In this document: positions 8,064 through 18,293 of the stretch, piece by piece
How the letters are laid out: the number at the start of each line of letters is the position of its first letter
How positions within the stretch are numbered: the stretch's first letter is position 1
Source: an uncultured Microbulbifer sp.
Lineage (GTDB): Bacteria > Pseudomonadota > Gammaproteobacteria > Pseudomonadales > Cellvibrionaceae
DNA: 41,527 nt
Assembly (NCBI RefSeq): GCF_947489355.1
Contig: NZ_CANLDD010000041.1
Location: 1 to 41,527, forward strand
Direction of reading: 5' to 3'
Notes under the pieces: model-generated
Told to the model about the DNA's origin: nothing
Databases searched by the model: none
What the model saw: the letters and a program-made list of their open reading frames with translations, nothing else
Program-made: the position numbers and the translations under genes

Positions 8064-8744
8064 ATGGGACAAAAAGTACATCCTACCGGCATTCGTCTGG
8101 GTATCGTTAAAAAGCATACTTCTGTTTGGTATGCCGGCAGTGACGAGTACGCAGACAAGCTGTACACGGATCTGAAAGTTCGCGACTACATTCGCAAAAA
8201 ACTGGCCCACGCCTCTGTGAGCCGTATCGAGATCCAACGCCCGGCGAACACCGCGCGAGTGACTATTCACACTGCGCGACCGGGCATTGTGATCGGTAAA
8301 AAAGGCGAAGACGTAGAGCGTCTGCGCAAAGAGGTTAGCGCGCGAATGGGTGTGCCCGTGCACATCGACATCGCAGAGGTTCGCAAACCTGACGTGGATG
8401 CCGCCCTGGTAGCCCAGAACGTCGCTCAGCAACTGGAACGCCGCGTTATGTTCCGTCGCGCGATGAAGCGTGCGGTACAAAATGCGATGCGACAGGGCGC
8501 TCAGGGTATCAGGATACAGGTCAGCGGTCGTCTCGGTGGAGCGGAAATCGCCCGCACCGAATGGTACCGGGAGGGCCGTGTGCCTCTGCACACCCTGCGC
8601 GCCAACATCGATTATGCCACCGCCGAAGCGATGACCACTTACGGCATCATCGGTATCAAGGTGTGGATCTTTAAAGGCGAAGTCATCGGTGACGAAATAC
8701 CCGATGAGAAGCCGGTGAAGAGCCGCAAGAAAGCTGCTAAATAA
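8064..8744 (+). CDS. rpsC: 30S ribosomal protein S3
   Basis: The product has 226 residues (E. coli 233). It starts [14 protein letters not shown], the invariant family start. The KH domain with [13 protein letters not shown] is clear at about 65-80. S3 sits at the mRNA entry channel with S4 and S5 and contributes to helicase activity; the lysine-rich C-terminus is slightly shorter than usual. Confidence 0.97.
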   Translation: MGQKVHPTGIRLGIVKKHTSVWYAGSDEYADKLYTDLKVRDYIRKKLAHASVSRIEIQRPANTARVTIHTARPGIVIGKKGEDVERLRKEVSARMGVPVHIDIAEVRKPDVDAALVAQNVAQQLERRVMFRRAMKRAVQNAMRQGAQGIRIQVSGRLGGAEIARTEWYREGRVPLHTLRANIDYATAEAMTTYGIIGIKVWIFKGEVIGDEIPDEKPVKSRKKAAK

Positions 8745-8755
8745 GGGGTACGCAG

Positions 8756-9169
8756 ATGCTGCAACCAAAGCGTACAAAATTCCGCAAGGTACAGAAAGGC
8801 CGCAATCGTGGGCTTTCCCAGCGCGGCTCAAAAGTGAGCTTTGGCGAGTTCGGCCTGAAGTCTATCGGTCGCGGTCGCATTACCGCACGCCAGATAGAAG
8901 CGGCTCGCCGTGCAATGACCCGCCATGTAAAACGTGGTGGTAAAATCTGGATTCGCGTGTTTCCGGACAAGCCCATTACCAACAAGCCCCTCGAAGTCCG
9001 AATGGGTAAAGGTAAAGGGGGCGTTGAATATTGGGTGGCGCAGATCCAGCCGGGCAAGGTCCTCTATGAAATGGAGGGGGTGTCCGAGGAGCTGGCTCGC
9101 GAGGCTTTCGCCTTGGGCGCGGCCAAGCTGCCTGTAAAAACAACTTTCGTTAAGCGTTCGGTGATGTAA
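8756..9169 (+). CDS. rplP: 50S ribosomal protein L16
   Basis: The product has 137 residues (E. coli 136), starting [20 protein letters not shown]16 organises the A-site region of the large subunit. The segment [22 protein letters not shown] is typical, and the arginine-rich [21 protein letters not shown] contacts 23S rRNA. It overlaps rpmC by one base (TAATG). Confidence 0.97.
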   Translation: MLQPKRTKFRKVQKGRNRGLSQRGSKVSFGEFGLKSIGRGRITARQIEAARRAMTRHVKRGGKIWIRVFPDKPITNKPLEVRMGKGKGGVEYWVAQIQPGKVLYEMEGVSEELAREAFALGAAKLPVKTTFVKRSVM

Positions 9170-9360
9170 TGAAGACTGCAGATCTACGCGAAAAGTCAGT
9201 TGAAGAGTTGAACCAGGAGCTTTTGAATCAACTTGAGGCTCAGTTCAAACTTCGCATGCAAAAGTCCACCGGTCAGCTGGCTCAGACCCATCTGCTGAAG
9301 CAGGCTCGTCGCGACATTGCTCGCATTAAGACTGTGTTGACCGAGAAGGCAGGTAATTAA
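9169..9360 (+). CDS. rpmC: 50S ribosomal protein L29
   Basis: The product has 63 residues, the same as E. coli, all helical: [19 protein letters not shown] and then [18 protein letters not shown]29 sits beside L23 at the tunnel exit and helps dock the signal recognition particle. Its start overlaps the rplP stop by one base and its stop is 2 bases before rpsQ, so the three are translationally coupled. Confidence 0.97.
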   Translation: MKTADLREKSVEELNQELLNQLEAQFKLRMQKSTGQLAQTHLLKQARRDIARIKTVLTEKAGN

Positions 9361-9362
9361 TC

Positions 9363-9626
9363 ATGGCTGAAGCAAAACTGAAGCGCACACTCACCGGCAA
9401 AGTCGTGAGTGACAAGATGGAAAAAACCATCACCGTTTTGATCGAGCGCCGTGTTAAGCACCCGATCTACGGCAAAATTGTAAACAAGTCCACCAAGCTC
9501 AAGGCGCATGACGAGAGCAATGAATGCAATATCGGCGATGTTGTCACCATTGAGGAGTCTCGTCCGCTGTCCAAGAGCAAATCCTGGGCTTTACAGAAAA
9601 TTGTAGAGCGTGCGGCGAAGGTTTAA
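9363..9626 (+). CDS. rpsQ: 30S ribosomal protein S17
   Basis: The product has 87 residues (E. coli 84). It is a five-stranded OB-fold protein binding 16S rRNA helices 7 and 11 early in assembly. The family motifs [20 protein letters not shown] and [20 protein letters not shown] are both present. It is the last gene of the S10 operon as drawn in E. coli; a 46-base gap to rplN shows no terminator. Confidence 0.97.
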   Translation: MAEAKLKRTLTGKVVSDKMEKTITVLIERRVKHPIYGKIVNKSTKLKAHDESNECNIGDVVTIEESRPLSKSKSWALQKIVERAAKV

Positions 9627-9672
9627 CCCCTAGCGCATTGACTGCCGAATTGAAAGGTTTCGGAGAGAGACA

Positions 9673-10041
9673 ATGATTCAAGCGGAATCCTACTTAGAAG
9701 TAGCTGACAACAGTGGGGCTCGCCGCGTCATGTGCATCAAGGTGCTGGGCGGCTCCCATCGTCGTTATGCTGGCGTGGGTGACATTATTAAGGTGACCGT
9801 TAAGGAAGCCATCCCCCGCGGTAAAGTAAAGAAGGGTCAGGTAATGAACGCTGTTGTGGTTCGCACCAGAAAAGGTGTGCGTCGCGCAGATGGCTCCCTG
9901 ATTAAATTTGACGATAACGCAGCGGTACTGCTCAACCAGCAATTGGCGCCGGTTGGCACCCGTATTTTTGGTCCGGTAACGCGCGAATTGCGCGGTGAGA
10001 AGTTCATGAAGATCATCTCGCTCGCTCCCGAAGTTATCTAG
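9673..10041 (+). CDS. rplN: 50S ribosomal protein L14
   Basis: The product has 122 residues (E. coli 123), starting [22 protein letters not shown]14 forms an intersubunit bridge with 16S helix 14 and is where RsfS binds to block subunit joining. It is the first gene of the classical spc group, but only 46 bases separate it from rpsQ and I see no strong promoter, so read-through from the S10 promoter is likely. Confidence 0.97.
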   Translation: MIQAESYLEVADNSGARRVMCIKVLGGSHRRYAGVGDIIKVTVKEAIPRGKVKKGQVMNAVVVRTRKGVRRADGSLIKFDDNAAVLLNQQLAPVGTRIFGPVTRELRGEKFMKIISLAPEVI

Positions 10042-10061
10042 GCCTCAAGCGGAGAAGAGTT

Positions 10062-10373
10062 ATGCGCAAGATCAAGCGTGACGACGAAGTGATCGTCATC
10101 GCCGGTCGCGACAAGGGCAAGCGTGGATCGGTACGTAAGGTATTGAACGACGGCCGCCTGATTGTTGCCGGTGTACAGATGATCAAAAAACACCAAAAGC
10201 CGAATCCCCAGTTGGGCGTTGCCGGTGGCATTGTTGAGAAAGAGTCTGCCCTGCAGGCCTCCAATGTGGCCATCTTTAACCCCAACACCCAGAAGGCTGA
10301 TCGGGTGGGCTTTAAAGTTCTGGAAGACGGCAGTAAGATTCGCGTCTTCAAATCCAGCGGCGAAGCCATCTAG
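10062..10373 (+). CDS. rplX: 50S ribosomal protein L24
   Basis: The product has 103 residues (E. coli 104). The N-terminal KOW motif is clear: [22 protein letters not shown]24 is one of the two proteins that start 50S assembly and it lies near the tunnel exit. [22 protein letters not shown] is the typical loop. A GGAGAAG site precedes the ATG. Confidence 0.97.
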   Translation: MRKIKRDDEVIVIAGRDKGKRGSVRKVLNDGRLIVAGVQMIKKHQKPNPQLGVAGGIVEKESALQASNVAIFNPNTQKADRVGFKVLEDGSKIRVFKSSGEAI

Positions 10374-10404
10374 GGCATTAGGCGCAGAAGCAGGTTGGTA
10401 GATC

Positions 10405-10944
10405 ATGGCAAAGCTTAAAGAGCTCTACACGAAAGAACTCGCGCCCAAGCTCAAAGAAGTGCTGGGCCTTGAGAATGTGATGGCAGTGCCGCGCATCACC
10501 AAGATCACCGTTAACATGGGTGTTGGTGAAGCGATTGGTGATAAGAAGGTGCTGGATCACGCTGTCAACGATATGACAGCAATTACTGGTCAAAAGCCCA
10601 TTGTGACTAAAGCGCGCAAGTCTATTGCGGGCTTTAAAATCCGCGATGGCTGGCCGATCGGCTGCAAGGTAACGTTGCGCGGTGAGCGCATGTACGAATT
10701 CCTGGAGCGCTTGATCGACATCGCAATCCCGCGTGTCCGCGACTTCCGTGGTATCAGCCCGAAGCAGTTTGATGGTCGCGGCAATTTCTCAATGGGTGTG
10801 ACCGAGCAAATTATCTTCCCGGAAATTGACTACGATAAAGTCGACAAGCTCCGCGGCCTGGATATTTGTATTACCACCACAGCGGCAAACGATGATCAAG
10901 GTCGTGCACTGCTGAAAGCGTTCAACTTCCCACTCAAGGGTTAA
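10405..10944 (+). CDS. rplE: 50S ribosomal protein L5
   Basis: The product has 179 residues, the same length as E. coli. L5 binds 5S rRNA in the central protuberance and contacts P-site tRNA. Conserved segments are [15 protein letters not shown] near 30, [19 protein letters not shown] near 65, and [20 protein letters not shown] near 112. Nothing unusual is visible. Confidence 0.97.
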   Translation: MAKLKELYTKELAPKLKEVLGLENVMAVPRITKITVNMGVGEAIGDKKVLDHAVNDMTAITGQKPIVTKARKSIAGFKIRDGWPIGCKVTLRGERMYEFLERLIDIAIPRVRDFRGISPKQFDGRGNFSMGVTEQIIFPEIDYDKVDKLRGLDICITTTAANDDQGRALLKAFNFPLKG

Positions 10945-10953
10945 GAGGATTCC

Positions 10954-11259
10954 ATGGCGAAGAAATCCATGATTGCGCGCGAGCACAAGCGCGCTCGAAC
11001 CGCAGCTAAGTACGCCGCCAAGCGTCAAGAGCTGAAGGCGATCATCGCCAGTGCCACTGCTTCTGATGAGGAGCAGTGGGAGGCTCAGCTCAAGCTGCAG
11101 AAATTGCCGCGCGATGCAAGCCCGGTACGCCAGCAACGCCGCTGCCGTATCACTGGTCGCCCCCACGCTGTATACCGCAAGTTCGGCCTGTGTCGTAACA
11201 AACTGCGCGAAGCGGCAATGCGCGGTGATGTGCCCGGTCTGGTGAAATCCAGCTGGTAA
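10954..11259 (+). CDS. rpsN: 30S ribosomal protein S14, zinc-free (C-minus) type
   Basis: The product has 101 residues, the long form without the CxxC...CxxC zinc ribbon of short S14. It begins [15 protein letters not shown] and has [28 protein letters not shown] at 65-92. S14 lies in the head of the 30S subunit. A second zinc-type copy elsewhere in the genome cannot be judged from this window. Confidence 0.97.
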   Translation: MAKKSMIAREHKRARTAAKYAAKRQELKAIIASATASDEEQWEAQLKLQKLPRDASPVRQQRRCRITGRPHAVYRKFGLCRNKLREAAMRGDVPGLVKSSW

Positions 11260-11299
11260 TGGCGAACCGGTTTTAAGCAGATTTGAGGAGCCTCAATAA

Positions 11300-11692
11300 A
11301 TGAGTATGCAAGATCCGCTGGCAGATATGCTGACCCGCATCCGCAATGCCCTGGCGCGCGGAAAGGCGGAGGTCACCCTGCCATCATCCAAACTGAAAGT
11401 GGCGGTAGCTAAAGTCCTGAAAGGTGAAGGTTACGTCAATGACTTGAATATAAGTGAAAGCGTTAAACCGGAACTGACTATTGTCCTGAAATACTTTCAG
11501 GGCAAGCCGGTTATCGCCGAACTGGATCGCGTTTCCCGTCCGGGCCTGCGCGCTTACTCCGGTAAGAAAGCGCTGCCAACCATGCGCGGTGGTCTGGGCA
11601 TCGCGATTGTTTCCACCTCCAAGGGTGTGATGACTGATCGCGCTGCGCGCCAGGCGGGTGTCGGTGGCGAAGTGCTCTGCACCGTATTCTAA
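11300..11692 (+). CDS. rpsH: 30S ribosomal protein S8
   Basis: The product has 130 residues, the same as E. coli, starting [18 protein letters not shown]8 is a primary 16S rRNA-binding protein of the platform. In E. coli it represses the spc operon by binding mRNA near the rplE start; whether the mimic exists here was not established. The C-terminal motif [14 protein letters not shown] is typical. A GAGGAG site lies 11 bases before the ATG. Confidence 0.97.
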   Translation: MSMQDPLADMLTRIRNALARGKAEVTLPSSKLKVAVAKVLKGEGYVNDLNISESVKPELTIVLKYFQGKPVIAELDRVSRPGLRAYSGKKALPTMRGGLGIAIVSTSKGVMTDRAARQAGVGGEVLCTVF

Positions 11693-11704
11693 ACGGGGGT
11701 TAAC

Positions 11705-12238
11705 ATGTCTCGAATAGCAAATAGTCCGATAGTTGTCCCCGCAGGTGTAAGCATTGACCTGAAAGGTCAGGATATCGCGGTAAAAGGTAGTAACGGTAAC
11801 CTGAGTATGGTTATTCACGGTGATGTAACAGTGAGCCAGGCAGACAGCCAGCTGACGTTCGCCGCGCGTAATAATTCCAAGCAGGCCAAGGCGCTATCAG
11901 GCACTACCCGTGCGCTGGTCAACAACATGGTTGTTGGCGTAAGCACTGGCTTTGAGAAGAAGCTGCAGTTACTGGGTGTTGGTTATCGTGCGAAAGCCGC
12001 CGGAAAAAAGGTTAACCTGACCCTGGGTTTCTCCCACCCGATCGATTATCAGTTACCGGAGGGTGTGACTGCGGAAACGCCGAGCCAGACTGAAATCGTA
12101 CTGAAGAGCAGCGATAAGCAGCTGTTGGGCCAGGTGGCCGCTGAGATCCGCGCCTTCCGTCCGCCGGAGCCCTACAAAGGTAAGGGTGTCCGGTACACCG
12201 ACGAGCGCGTGTATCGCAAAGAGGCCAAGAAGAAGTAA
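11705..12238 (+). CDS. rplF: 50S ribosomal protein L6
   Basis: The product has 177 residues, the same as E. coli, with two repeated RNA-binding domains. The start is [15 protein letters not shown] and the C-terminus has [26 protein letters not shown]6 lies near the GTPase-associated centre and the sarcin-ricin loop. It follows rpsH by 12 bases. Confidence 0.97.
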   Translation: MSRIANSPIVVPAGVSIDLKGQDIAVKGSNGNLSMVIHGDVTVSQADSQLTFAARNNSKQAKALSGTTRALVNNMVVGVSTGFEKKLQLLGVGYRAKAAGKKVNLTLGFSHPIDYQLPEGVTAETPSQTEIVLKSSDKQLLGQVAAEIRAFRPPEPYKGKGVRYTDERVYRKEAKKK

Positions 12239-12251
12239 GTAGGGCATAGAT

Positions 12252-12602
12252 ATGAACGTTAAGAAAGCATCCCGCTTGCGTCGTGCACGTCGTGCCCGCG
12301 CCAAGATCCGTGAGCTACGCGCTGTTCGCCTCACCGTGAACCGCACACCGCGTCACATTTATGCACAGGTTCTGTCCGCTGAAGGCAGTACGGTACTGGC
12401 TTGTGCCTCTACCCTGGACAAGGATCTGCGCACAGGCACAACCGGTAACGTTGACGCCGCCACCGCAGTTGGCAAGCTGATTGCCGAACGCGCTAAGGCC
12501 GCCGGCGTTGAAGAGGTTGCCTTTGATCGCAGCGGCTTTAAGTACCACGGCCGTGTTAAGGCTCTGGCTGACGCTGCCCGCGAAGCCGGTCTGAAATTCT
12601 AA
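12252..12602 (+). CDS. rplR: 50S ribosomal protein L18
   Basis: The product has 116 residues (E. coli 117). The basic N-terminus [22 protein letters not shown] binds 5S rRNA together with L5. The family end [26 protein letters not shown] is complete. No anomaly seen. Confidence 0.97.
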   Translation: MNVKKASRLRRARRARAKIRELRAVRLTVNRTPRHIYAQVLSAEGSTVLACASTLDKDLRTGTTGNVDAATAVGKLIAERAKAAGVEEVAFDRSGFKYHGRVKALADAAREAGLKF

Positions 12603-12612
12603 GGGTTGAGTT

Positions 12613-13119
12613 ATGGCTAGAGAGAAAGAAAAAAGCAACGACGAAGGCCTGCAGGAAAAGCTGGTCCAGGTCAATCGCGTTGCCAAGACGGTGAAAGGTG
12701 GTCGTATCTTCGCCTTTACCGCACTGACTGTCGTTGGCGACGGCAACGGCCGCATTGGTTTCGGTCGAGGCAAGGCGCGGGAAGTGCCGGTTGCGATCCA
12801 GAAGGCGATGGAAGCCGCGCGCCGCAACATGGTCCAGGTAGAGCTGAATGGTGACACTATCCAGTATGCTACCAACGGCCGCCACGGCGGTTCCAAGATT
12901 TACATGCAACCCGCCTCCCAGGGTACCGGTGTTATTGCCGGCGGCGCCATGCGCTCTGTTCTGGAAATGGCCGGTGTGCACAACGTGTTGGCCAAGTGCT
13001 ACGGTTCCACCAATCCGGTGAATGTCGTGCGCGCAACCTTCAAGGCGCTGGAGCAAATGCAGAGCCCTGAGGATGTGGCAGCCAAACGCAGTAAATCAGT
13101 CGAAGAGATCCTGGGCTGA
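12613..13119 (+). CDS. rpsE: 30S ribosomal protein S5
   Basis: The product has 168 residues (E. coli 167). The double-stranded RNA-binding-like N-terminal half has [19 protein letters not shown], followed by [15 protein letters not shown]. The loop where spectinomycin-resistance changes occur in other bacteria reads VAKTVKGGR and looks like the sensitive form. S5 acts with S3 and S4 at the mRNA entry site. Confidence 0.97.
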   Translation: MAREKEKSNDEGLQEKLVQVNRVAKTVKGGRIFAFTALTVVGDGNGRIGFGRGKAREVPVAIQKAMEAARRNMVQVELNGDTIQYATNGRHGGSKIYMQPASQGTGVIAGGAMRSVLEMAGVHNVLAKCYGSTNPVNVVRATFKALEQMQSPEDVAAKRSKSVEEILG

Positions 13120-13157
13120 TCGCAGCCTCGGTTTAAGGTTATTGGTGGGTTAAGACC

Positions 13158-13343
13158 ATGGCTAAGAAGACTATTAAAGTCACCCAGATCAAAAGTATCA
13201 ATGGACGCCTGAAAAGTCATCAGGCGTGCGTTGTGGGTCTGGGCCTGCGCCGCATCGGCCACACAGTGGAAGTGGAAGACACGCCTTCCGTGCGCGGCAT
13301 GATCAACAGAGTAAACTACCTAGTTCAGGTTGAGGGAGAGTAG
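13158..13343 (+). CDS. rpmD: 50S ribosomal protein L30
   Basis: The product has 61 residues (E. coli 59), containing [20 protein letters not shown] and the end [14 protein letters not shown]. It is a small large-subunit protein absent from some bacterial groups. Its stop codon is one base before the rplO start. Confidence 0.96.
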   Translation: MAKKTIKVTQIKSINGRLKSHQACVVGLGLRRIGHTVEVEDTPSVRGMINRVNYLVQVEGE

Positions 13344-13344
13344 C

Positions 13345-13779
13345 ATGCGTTTGAACGACTTATCTCCCGTACAAGGCCACAAGCAAGCTGCCAAGCGTGT
13401 GGGTCGTGGTATCGGTAGTGGTTTGGGCAAGACCGCTGGCCGCGGCCACAAAGGTCAAAAAGCACGTTCCGGCGGCAGCGTTCGGCCCGGTTTCGAAGGC
13501 GGTCAGATGCCTTTACAAAAGCGCTTGCCGAAGTACGGTTTCACCGCGCGTGTTTCCCGTTTCACCGCGGAAATCCGTCTGGCGGAGCTGGCCAAGGTAG
13601 GAAATGATGTAATCGATTTGGCAGCGCTTAAGAATGCCGATATTATCGGCAGCCATATTAAACGCGCCAAGGTGTTTCTCTCGGGTGAGCTGACTAAAGC
13701 TGTTACCGTAAAAGGGCTGGGAGTAAGCAAGGGCGCAAAAGCGGCTATCGAAGCTGCTGGCGGTAAAATAGAAGACTAA
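13345..13779 (+). CDS. rplO: 50S ribosomal protein L15
   Basis: The product has 144 residues, the same as E. coli. An in-frame upstream start exists (13330), but [21 protein letters not shown] is the family start and has GAGGGAGAG at 13332-13340. The glycine-rich N-terminal extension ([26 protein letters not shown]) threads into 23S rRNA. L15 is a late assembly protein. It lies directly before secY. Confidence 0.97.
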   Translation: MRLNDLSPVQGHKQAAKRVGRGIGSGLGKTAGRGHKGQKARSGGSVRPGFEGGQMPLQKRLPKYGFTARVSRFTAEIRLAELAKVGNDVIDLAALKNADIIGSHIKRAKVFLSGELTKAVTVKGLGVSKGAKAAIEAAGGKIED

Positions 13780-13790
13780 TCGAGGCGCCA

Positions 13791-15137
13791 ATGGCACGAC
13801 CAGGATCCGGTGGAAATCCCCTGGGCAACAGGAAGGGATTGGGCGAGCTTTGGGCTCGCCTTCGTTTTCTGTTCCTAGCGATTCTTGTTTACCGTTTGGG
13901 AACACATATTCCGGTGCCCGGTATTGATCCGGAAAAACTGGCAAACCTGTTTAACCAGAACCAGGGAACCATCCTTGGTCTGTTTAACATGTTCTCCGGC
14001 GGCGCCCTGGAGAGGATGAGTATTCTGGCATTGGGGATTATGCCCTATATCTCTGCCTCCATCATCATGCAGCTGATGAGTGCGGTCACCCCCTCCCTAG
14101 AGGCCTTAAAGAAGGAAGGGGAGGCAGGTAGACGCAAAATCAACCAGTACACCCGTTACTTGACGGTACTTCTGGCCCTGATACAGGGGATCGGCATGAC
14201 CTTCGGGTTGGCCGGGCAGAACCTGGCTTACTCGGCCGAGCCTGCGTTTGGTTTTTACTTTGTGGCAGTCACTTCGCTGGTGACCGGCGCGGTCTTTATG
14301 ATGTGGCTCGGTGAGCAGATCACTGAGCGCGGCGTCGGCAACGGTATTTCAATGCTGATTTTTGCCGGTATCGTGGCCGGCCTACCCGGTGCCATCGGCC
14401 AGGCGTTTGAACAGGCGCGGCAGGGTGAGCTACATGTTCTGATGCTGCTCATCATCGGTATCATCGGCATTGCCGTGGTGTTCTTTGTGGTAGTGATGGA
14501 GCGCGGTCAGCGTCGCATCACTATCAACCACGCCCGGCGCCAGGCGGGGCGCTACTCTGCCGCACCGGCTGCGCAGGCGAGCCACCTGCCGCTGAAGGTG
14601 AATATGGCCGGTGTTATCCCGGTGATCTTCGCCAGTAGTATCCTGCTGTTCCCGGCCACGCTGGCGCAGTGGTTTGGCCAGGGCGGCGAGGGTATTGGTG
14701 CCGAGATCCTGCAGTGGATGGCATTGCAGCTGGGGCCGGGACAGCCGCTGAATATTATCCTGTTTGCACTGCTGATTGGTTTCTTCTGCTTCTTCTATAC
14801 GGCTTTGATGTTCAACCCGAATGAAGTGGCAGACAACCTGAAAAAGTCCGGCGCCTATGTGCCCGGTATCCGCCCCGGTGAGCAGACTGCCCGCTATATC
14901 GACAGTGTGCTGACCCGCCTCACTCTGGTCGGTGCTGTGTATATTGCGCTGGTATCCCTGCTACCACAGTTCCTGGTGGTTGGATTTAACGTTCCCTTCT
15001 ATCTGGGGGGTACCTCGCTGCTGATCGTTGTGGTGGTAGTGATGGACTTTATGGCGCAGGTACAATCGCATCTGTTGTCGCACCAGTACGAAGGTATGAT
15101 GAAAAAAGCGAATCTGCAGAGTTACGGTCGCCGTTAG
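13791..15137 (+). CDS. secY: Protein translocase subunit SecY
   Basis: The product has 448 residues (E. coli 443) and ten hydrophobic segments. It is the channel of the SecYEG translocon in the inner membrane. Landmarks are the plug region after [38 protein letters not shown] (TM2), the cytoplasmic loop between TM6 and TM7 with [14 protein letters not shown], and the TM8-TM9 loop with [12 protein letters not shown], both used to bind ribosomes and SecA. It follows rplO by 11 bases. Confidence 0.98.
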   Translation: MARPGSGGNPLGNRKGLGELWARLRFLFLAILVYRLGTHIPVPGIDPEKLANLFNQNQGTILGLFNMFSGGALERMSILALGIMPYISASIIMQLMSAVTPSLEALKKEGEAGRRKINQYTRYLTVLLALIQGIGMTFGLAGQNLAYSAEPAFGFYFVAVTSLVTGAVFMMWLGEQITERGVGNGISMLIFAGIVAGLPGAIGQAFEQARQGELHVLMLLIIGIIGIAVVFFVVVMERGQRRITINHARRQAGRYSAAPAAQASHLPLKVNMAGVIPVIFASSILLFPATLAQWFGQGGEGIGAEILQWMALQLGPGQPLNIILFALLIGFFCFFYTALMFNPNEVADNLKKSGAYVPGIRPGEQTARYIDSVLTRLTLVGAVYIALVSLLPQFLVVGFNVPFYLGGTSLLIVVVVVMDFMAQVQSHLLSHQYEGMMKKANLQSYGRR

Positions 15138-15178
15138 TGTGCCATCTGCTCGCAGTTTGATTGAATTGAGGTAAGGTC

Positions 15179-15295
15179 ATGAAAGTACGCGCTTCTGTAA
15201 AAAAGATCTGCCGTAACTGCAAAATCGTGCGTCGCAAGGGTGTTCTGCGGGTCATCTGCAGCGCTGAGCCACGTCACAAGCAGCGTCAAGGCTAA
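15179..15295 (+). CDS. rpmJ: 50S ribosomal protein L36, zinc-binding (C-plus) type
   Basis: The product has only 38 residues: it begins [15 protein letters not shown], passes [16 protein letters not shown] and ends RHKQRQG, nearly identical to E. coli RpmJ. Cys11, Cys14, Cys27 and His33 form the zinc site, so this is the zinc-dependent version. A GAGGTAAGG region precedes the ATG. It closes the spc group; a long non-coding leader follows. Confidence 0.97.
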   Translation: MKVRASVKKICRNCKIVRRKGVLRVICSAEPRHKQRQG

Positions 15296-15348
15296 TCTTG
15301 GGGTCAGCCCTGTGCGGAGTTGCCAATCCGGGTTTCTCTGTATAAATC

Positions 15349-15357
15349 TGATAGAAT
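15349..15357 (+). promoter_or_regulatory. Extended -10 promoter of the alpha operon
   Basis: TG (15349-15350), one base, then TAGAAT (15352-15357). No good -35 hexamer is spaced correctly (TTGCCA at 15320-15325 is too far), which is common for extended -10 promoters. Confidence 0.5.
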
Positions 15358-15465
15358 TTGCCACCCACTACAGCGTATTGTGGAGTGGCAGTGCCCTGGC
15401 GTTATGTGCGCTTGGGTGGGAGTCCGGCCACTAATGCGGGCTACCAACTGGGGGCGCTGACTGTC

Positions 15466-15503
15466 GTCCATATCCGCTTGGGGAAACCGAAGCGGATATG
15501 GAC
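15466..15503 (+). repeat. Perfect 14-bp hairpin with GAAA tetraloop in the alpha leader
   Basis: GTCCATATCCGCTT (15466-15479) is the exact complement of 15490-15503. The inner ten bases GGGGAAACCG add a G-G mismatch and two G-C pairs around a GAAA loop. No T tract follows, so it is not a standard terminator. Confidence 0.8.
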
Positions 15504-15649
15504 TATTGCAAATTGGTGTCTGAAAAGCTATTCTTGCGCGCCTTTTTAGTGGCGCCGTCGGTTTTTTAGTCGCTGTCAGCGCCGAAATCAAAGTAGAGTC
15601 ACATACTTTAATTAATAGCTGTGGCTCCCAATACGTGGAGTACGCCTCT

Positions 15650-16006
15650 ATGGCACGTATTGCTGGTGTCAATGTACCAGATCACAAGCACGCCGTGATT
15701 TCCCTGACCCACATCTATGGGGTTGGTCGCACTGCGGCAAAAACTATTTTGGCAGCGGTTGGTATCGCTGAATCCACCAAAATCCGTGACCTGTCTGAAG
15801 AGCAGATCGAAACTATCCGCGGTGAAGTTGCGAAACTCACTGTAGAGGGCGACCTGCGCCGCGAAGTCTCCATGAACATCAAGCGTTTGATGGACCTGGG
15901 TTGCTACCGCGGTCTGCGTCACCGTCGCAGCTTACCGCTGCGTGGTCAGCGCACCAAGACCAATGCCCGCACCCGCAAGGGTCCGCGCAAGCCGATTCGC
16001 AAGTAA
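15650..16006 (+). CDS. rpsM: 30S ribosomal protein S13
   Basis: The product has 118 residues, the same as E. coli. A GTG frame opens 15 bases upstream, but [24 protein letters not shown] is the conserved start and that GTGGAG is its ribosome-binding site. S13 contacts P-site tRNA through the basic C-terminal tail [15 protein letters not shown] and forms bridges to the large subunit. It is the first gene of the alpha operon. Confidence 0.97.
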   Translation: MARIAGVNVPDHKHAVISLTHIYGVGRTAAKTILAAVGIAESTKIRDLSEEQIETIRGEVAKLTVEGDLRREVSMNIKRLMDLGCYRGLRHRRSLPLRGQRTKTNARTRKGPRKPIRK

Positions 16007-16093
16007 GCCTGATTAAGGCGCGATATCGCGGTTTAACAAGCCCCTTTTCGGTGAGAAACCATGGGGATTTGATACAGGATTTAGGATACTGGT

Positions 16094-16483
16094 ATGGCTA
16101 AGCCAAAAACGACTGTTCGCAAGAAGGTCAAAAAGACCGTTGTCGACGGTATTGCCCACATCCACGCATCGTTCAACAACACGATCGTGACGATCACTGA
16201 TCGCCAGGGCAATACCCTCAGCTGGGCCACCGCAGGTGGATCTGGCTTCCGTGGCTCGCGTAAGAGCACCCCGTTTGCAGCCCAGGTTGCCGCTGAGCGC
16301 GCAGGTACTGCAGCGCAGGAGTATGGCCTGAAAAACCTCGACGTGGAAGTGAAGGGCCCGGGCCCCGGTCGCGAATCTGCTGTTCGCGCACTGAACAACT
16401 GCGGCTACAAAATCACCAATATCACCGACGTGACGCCGATCCCGCATAACGGTTGTCGTCCGCCGAAAAAACGTCGCGTGTAA
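16094..16483 (+). CDS. rpsK: 30S ribosomal protein S11
   Basis: The product has 129 residues, the same as E. coli. It contains [19 protein letters not shown] and ends [12 protein letters not shown]11 forms the platform near the E site, where it faces S7. An 87-base gap separates it from rpsM, with no terminator visible. Confidence 0.97.
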   Translation: MAKPKTTVRKKVKKTVVDGIAHIHASFNNTIVTITDRQGNTLSWATAGGSGFRGSRKSTPFAAQVAAERAGTAAQEYGLKNLDVEVKGPGPGRESAVRALNNCGYKITNITDVTPIPHNGCRPPKKRRV

Positions 16484-16498
16484 GAGGGGGCTGATAAA

Positions 16499-17119
16499 AT
16501 GGCACGTTATATTGGACCAAAATGTAAACTGTCCCGCCGCGAAGGCACTGATCTGCAGCTGAAAAGTGGCGTGCGTCCGCACGACTCCAAGTGTCGCGCA
16601 GAATCCAAGCCCGGCCAGCACGGTGCTGGCCGCGGTCGTCTTTCTGACTACGGTGTTCAGTTGCGCGAGAAGCAAAAGGTTCGCCGCATTTATGGTGTAC
16701 TGGAAAAGCAGTTCCGCAACTACTATAAGGAAGCGGCACGCATTAAGGGTGCAACGGGTGAAAACCTGTTGCAACTTCTGGAAAAGCGCCTGGACAACGT
16801 GGTTTACCGTATGGGCTTTGGCTCTACCCGCGCTGAAGCGCGCCAGCTGATTTCACACAAGGCAATTCTGGTCAATGGCAGCACTGTAAACATTCCTTCT
16901 TACCAAGTACAAGAAGGTGATGTCGTTGCTGTGCGCGAGAAAGCCAAGAAGCAGCTGCGTATCCAGAATTCTGTATCACTCGCTACCCAGCGTGGCGATG
17001 TCGAGTGGGTGGATGTGAACGCGAGCAAACTGGAAGGCACTTTCAAGCGCATTCCGGATCGTGTCGATCTGCCTGCAGAGATCAACGAAAACCTTATCGT
17101 GGAACTGTACTCCAAGTAA
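16499..17119 (+). CDS. rpsD: 30S ribosomal protein S4, zinc-free type
   Basis: The product has 206 residues, the same as E. coli. It begins [19 protein letters not shown] and lacks the N-terminal zinc cysteines of the C-plus form. The S4 RNA-binding domain is at about 96-155 ([32 protein letters not shown]). S4 is a primary 16S-binding protein; in E. coli it also represses its own operon by binding the leader before rpsM, and a structured leader is present there in this window. Confidence 0.97.
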   Translation: MARYIGPKCKLSRREGTDLQLKSGVRPHDSKCRAESKPGQHGAGRGRLSDYGVQLREKQKVRRIYGVLEKQFRNYYKEAARIKGATGENLLQLLEKRLDNVVYRMGFGSTRAEARQLISHKAILVNGSTVNIPSYQVQEGDVVAVREKAKKQLRIQNSVSLATQRGDVEWVDVNASKLEGTFKRIPDRVDLPAEINENLIVELYSK

Positions 17120-17163
17120 CAATTCGTCCACTTTATGGAGTGCAACTGTAAACAGGTATGGCT

Positions 17164-18168
17164 ATGCAGACTGCTGTCAACGAGTTTTTGACACCGCGTC
17201 GTATTGACGTCACCGAGTACAATCCGAATCATGCCAAAGTGGTTCTGGAGCCCCTGGAACGTGGCTTTGGCCACACTCTTGGCAACGCACTGCGTCGCAT
17301 CTTGCTGTCCTCCATGCCGGGCTGCGCTGTCACCGAAGTTGAAATCGACGGTGTCGAGCACGAATACAGCGCGATCGAAGGTGTGCAGGAAGACGTTATT
17401 GAGATCCTGCTCAACCTGAAAGAAATCGCGGTTGTGATGCACGGCAAGGATCAGGCGGTATTGAGCCTGAGCAAGCGGGGGCCCGGTGTAGTGACAGCTG
17501 GGGATATCCAGGCGGATCACGATATCGAGATTGTGAATCCCGAGCACGTGATTGCCCACATCACCGGTGATGTGGAGCTCAGTCTTCGCCTTACCCTGGC
17601 GCGCGGTCGTGGCTACCAGCCCGCCGACGCCCGCCGTGGCGAGGAAGAGGAAGGTCGCACAATCGGTCGTTTGCAGCTGGACGCCTCCTACAGTCCGGTG
17701 CGCCGTGTGGCCTACAGTGTGGAGAGCGCACGTGTAGAGCAGCGCACTGACCTGGACAAGCTGGTTCTGGATCTGGAGACCAACGGTACTCTGGACCCGG
17801 AAGAGGCGATCCGCCGCGCAGCCACCATCCTGCAACAACAGTTGGCGGTATTTGTGGACCTGGAAGGTGAAAAGGATGCACAGCCCAAGGCGGAGGAGCC
17901 GGAGGTCGATCCGGTACTGTTGCGTCCGGTCGACGACCTGGAACTGACGGTACGTTCGGCCAACTGTCTGAAAGCGGAAAATATCTACTATATCGGTGAC
18001 CTGATTCAGCGCACCGAAGTGGAACTGCTGAAGACCCCGAATCTTGGCAAAAAGTCCCTGACCGAAATCAAGGACGTATTGGCTTCCCGGGGTCTGTCTC
18101 TGGGTATGCGCCTGGAAAACTGGCCTCCGGTCAGCCTTAAAGGTGACAGCAAATTAAGCCCACTGTAA
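17164..18168 (+). CDS. rpoA: DNA-directed RNA polymerase subunit alpha
   Basis: The product has 334 residues (E. coli 329). Two ATGs lie 6 bases apart; AGG at 17154-17156 is only properly spaced for 17164, and [16 protein letters not shown] matches the family start. The N-terminal domain (to about 235) dimerises and nucleates the polymerase ([22 protein letters not shown]). A linker follows, and then the C-terminal domain, whose [17 protein letters not shown] and [29 protein letters not shown] bind UP elements and activators. Confidence 0.98.
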   Translation: MQTAVNEFLTPRRIDVTEYNPNHAKVVLEPLERGFGHTLGNALRRILLSSMPGCAVTEVEIDGVEHEYSAIEGVQEDVIEILLNLKEIAVVMHGKDQAVLSLSKRGPGVVTAGDIQADHDIEIVNPEHVIAHITGDVELSLRLTLARGRGYQPADARRGEEEEGRTIGRLQLDASYSPVRRVAYSVESARVEQRTDLDKLVLDLETNGTLDPEEAIRRAATILQQQLAVFVDLEGEKDAQPKAEEPEVDPVLLRPVDDLELTVRSANCLKAENIYYIGDLIQRTEVELLKTPNLGKKSLTEIKDVLASRGLSLGMRLENWPPVSLKGDSKLSPL

Positions 18169-18220
18169 GTATTTGGTAGTCGCGGCAGTGTCGTGACAAG
18201 TAGAGAAAACCCGAGTGGTG

Positions 18221-18276
18221 CCACAGTTAGATGTGACGCCGCCCCAGAACGACCTGCTGTGACAGCACAACTGTGG
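18221..18276 (+). repeat. Nested inverted repeats between rpoA and rplQ
   Basis: CCACAGTT (18221-18228) is complementary to AACTGTGG (18269-18276). Inside, TGCTGT-G-ACAGCA (18255-18267) is a second perfect repeat, ending one base before the outer arm. The 125-base gap before rplQ is much longer than the other gaps after rpsK. No T tract follows, so it is more likely an RNA control element or processing site than a terminator. Confidence 0.5.
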
Positions 18277-18293
18277 TCGTAAGGAATTGAGTC

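Larger units (their letters stand above)
15296..15649 (+). promoter_or_regulatory. Alpha-operon promoter region and structured mRNA leader
   Basis: The 354-base stretch between rpmJ and rpsM has no gene. An extended -10 (TG-A-TAGAAT) at 15349-15357 probably drives the alpha operon, leaving a leader of about 285 nt. In the leader is a perfect 14-bp inverted repeat (15466-15479 with 15490-15503); inside it two more G-C pairs close a GAAA tetraloop. Nearer the start, CACATACTTTAATTAATAG (15600-15618) and the GTGGAG site resemble the E. coli S4-responsive alpha leader. I infer autogenous control by S4. Confidence 0.6.
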
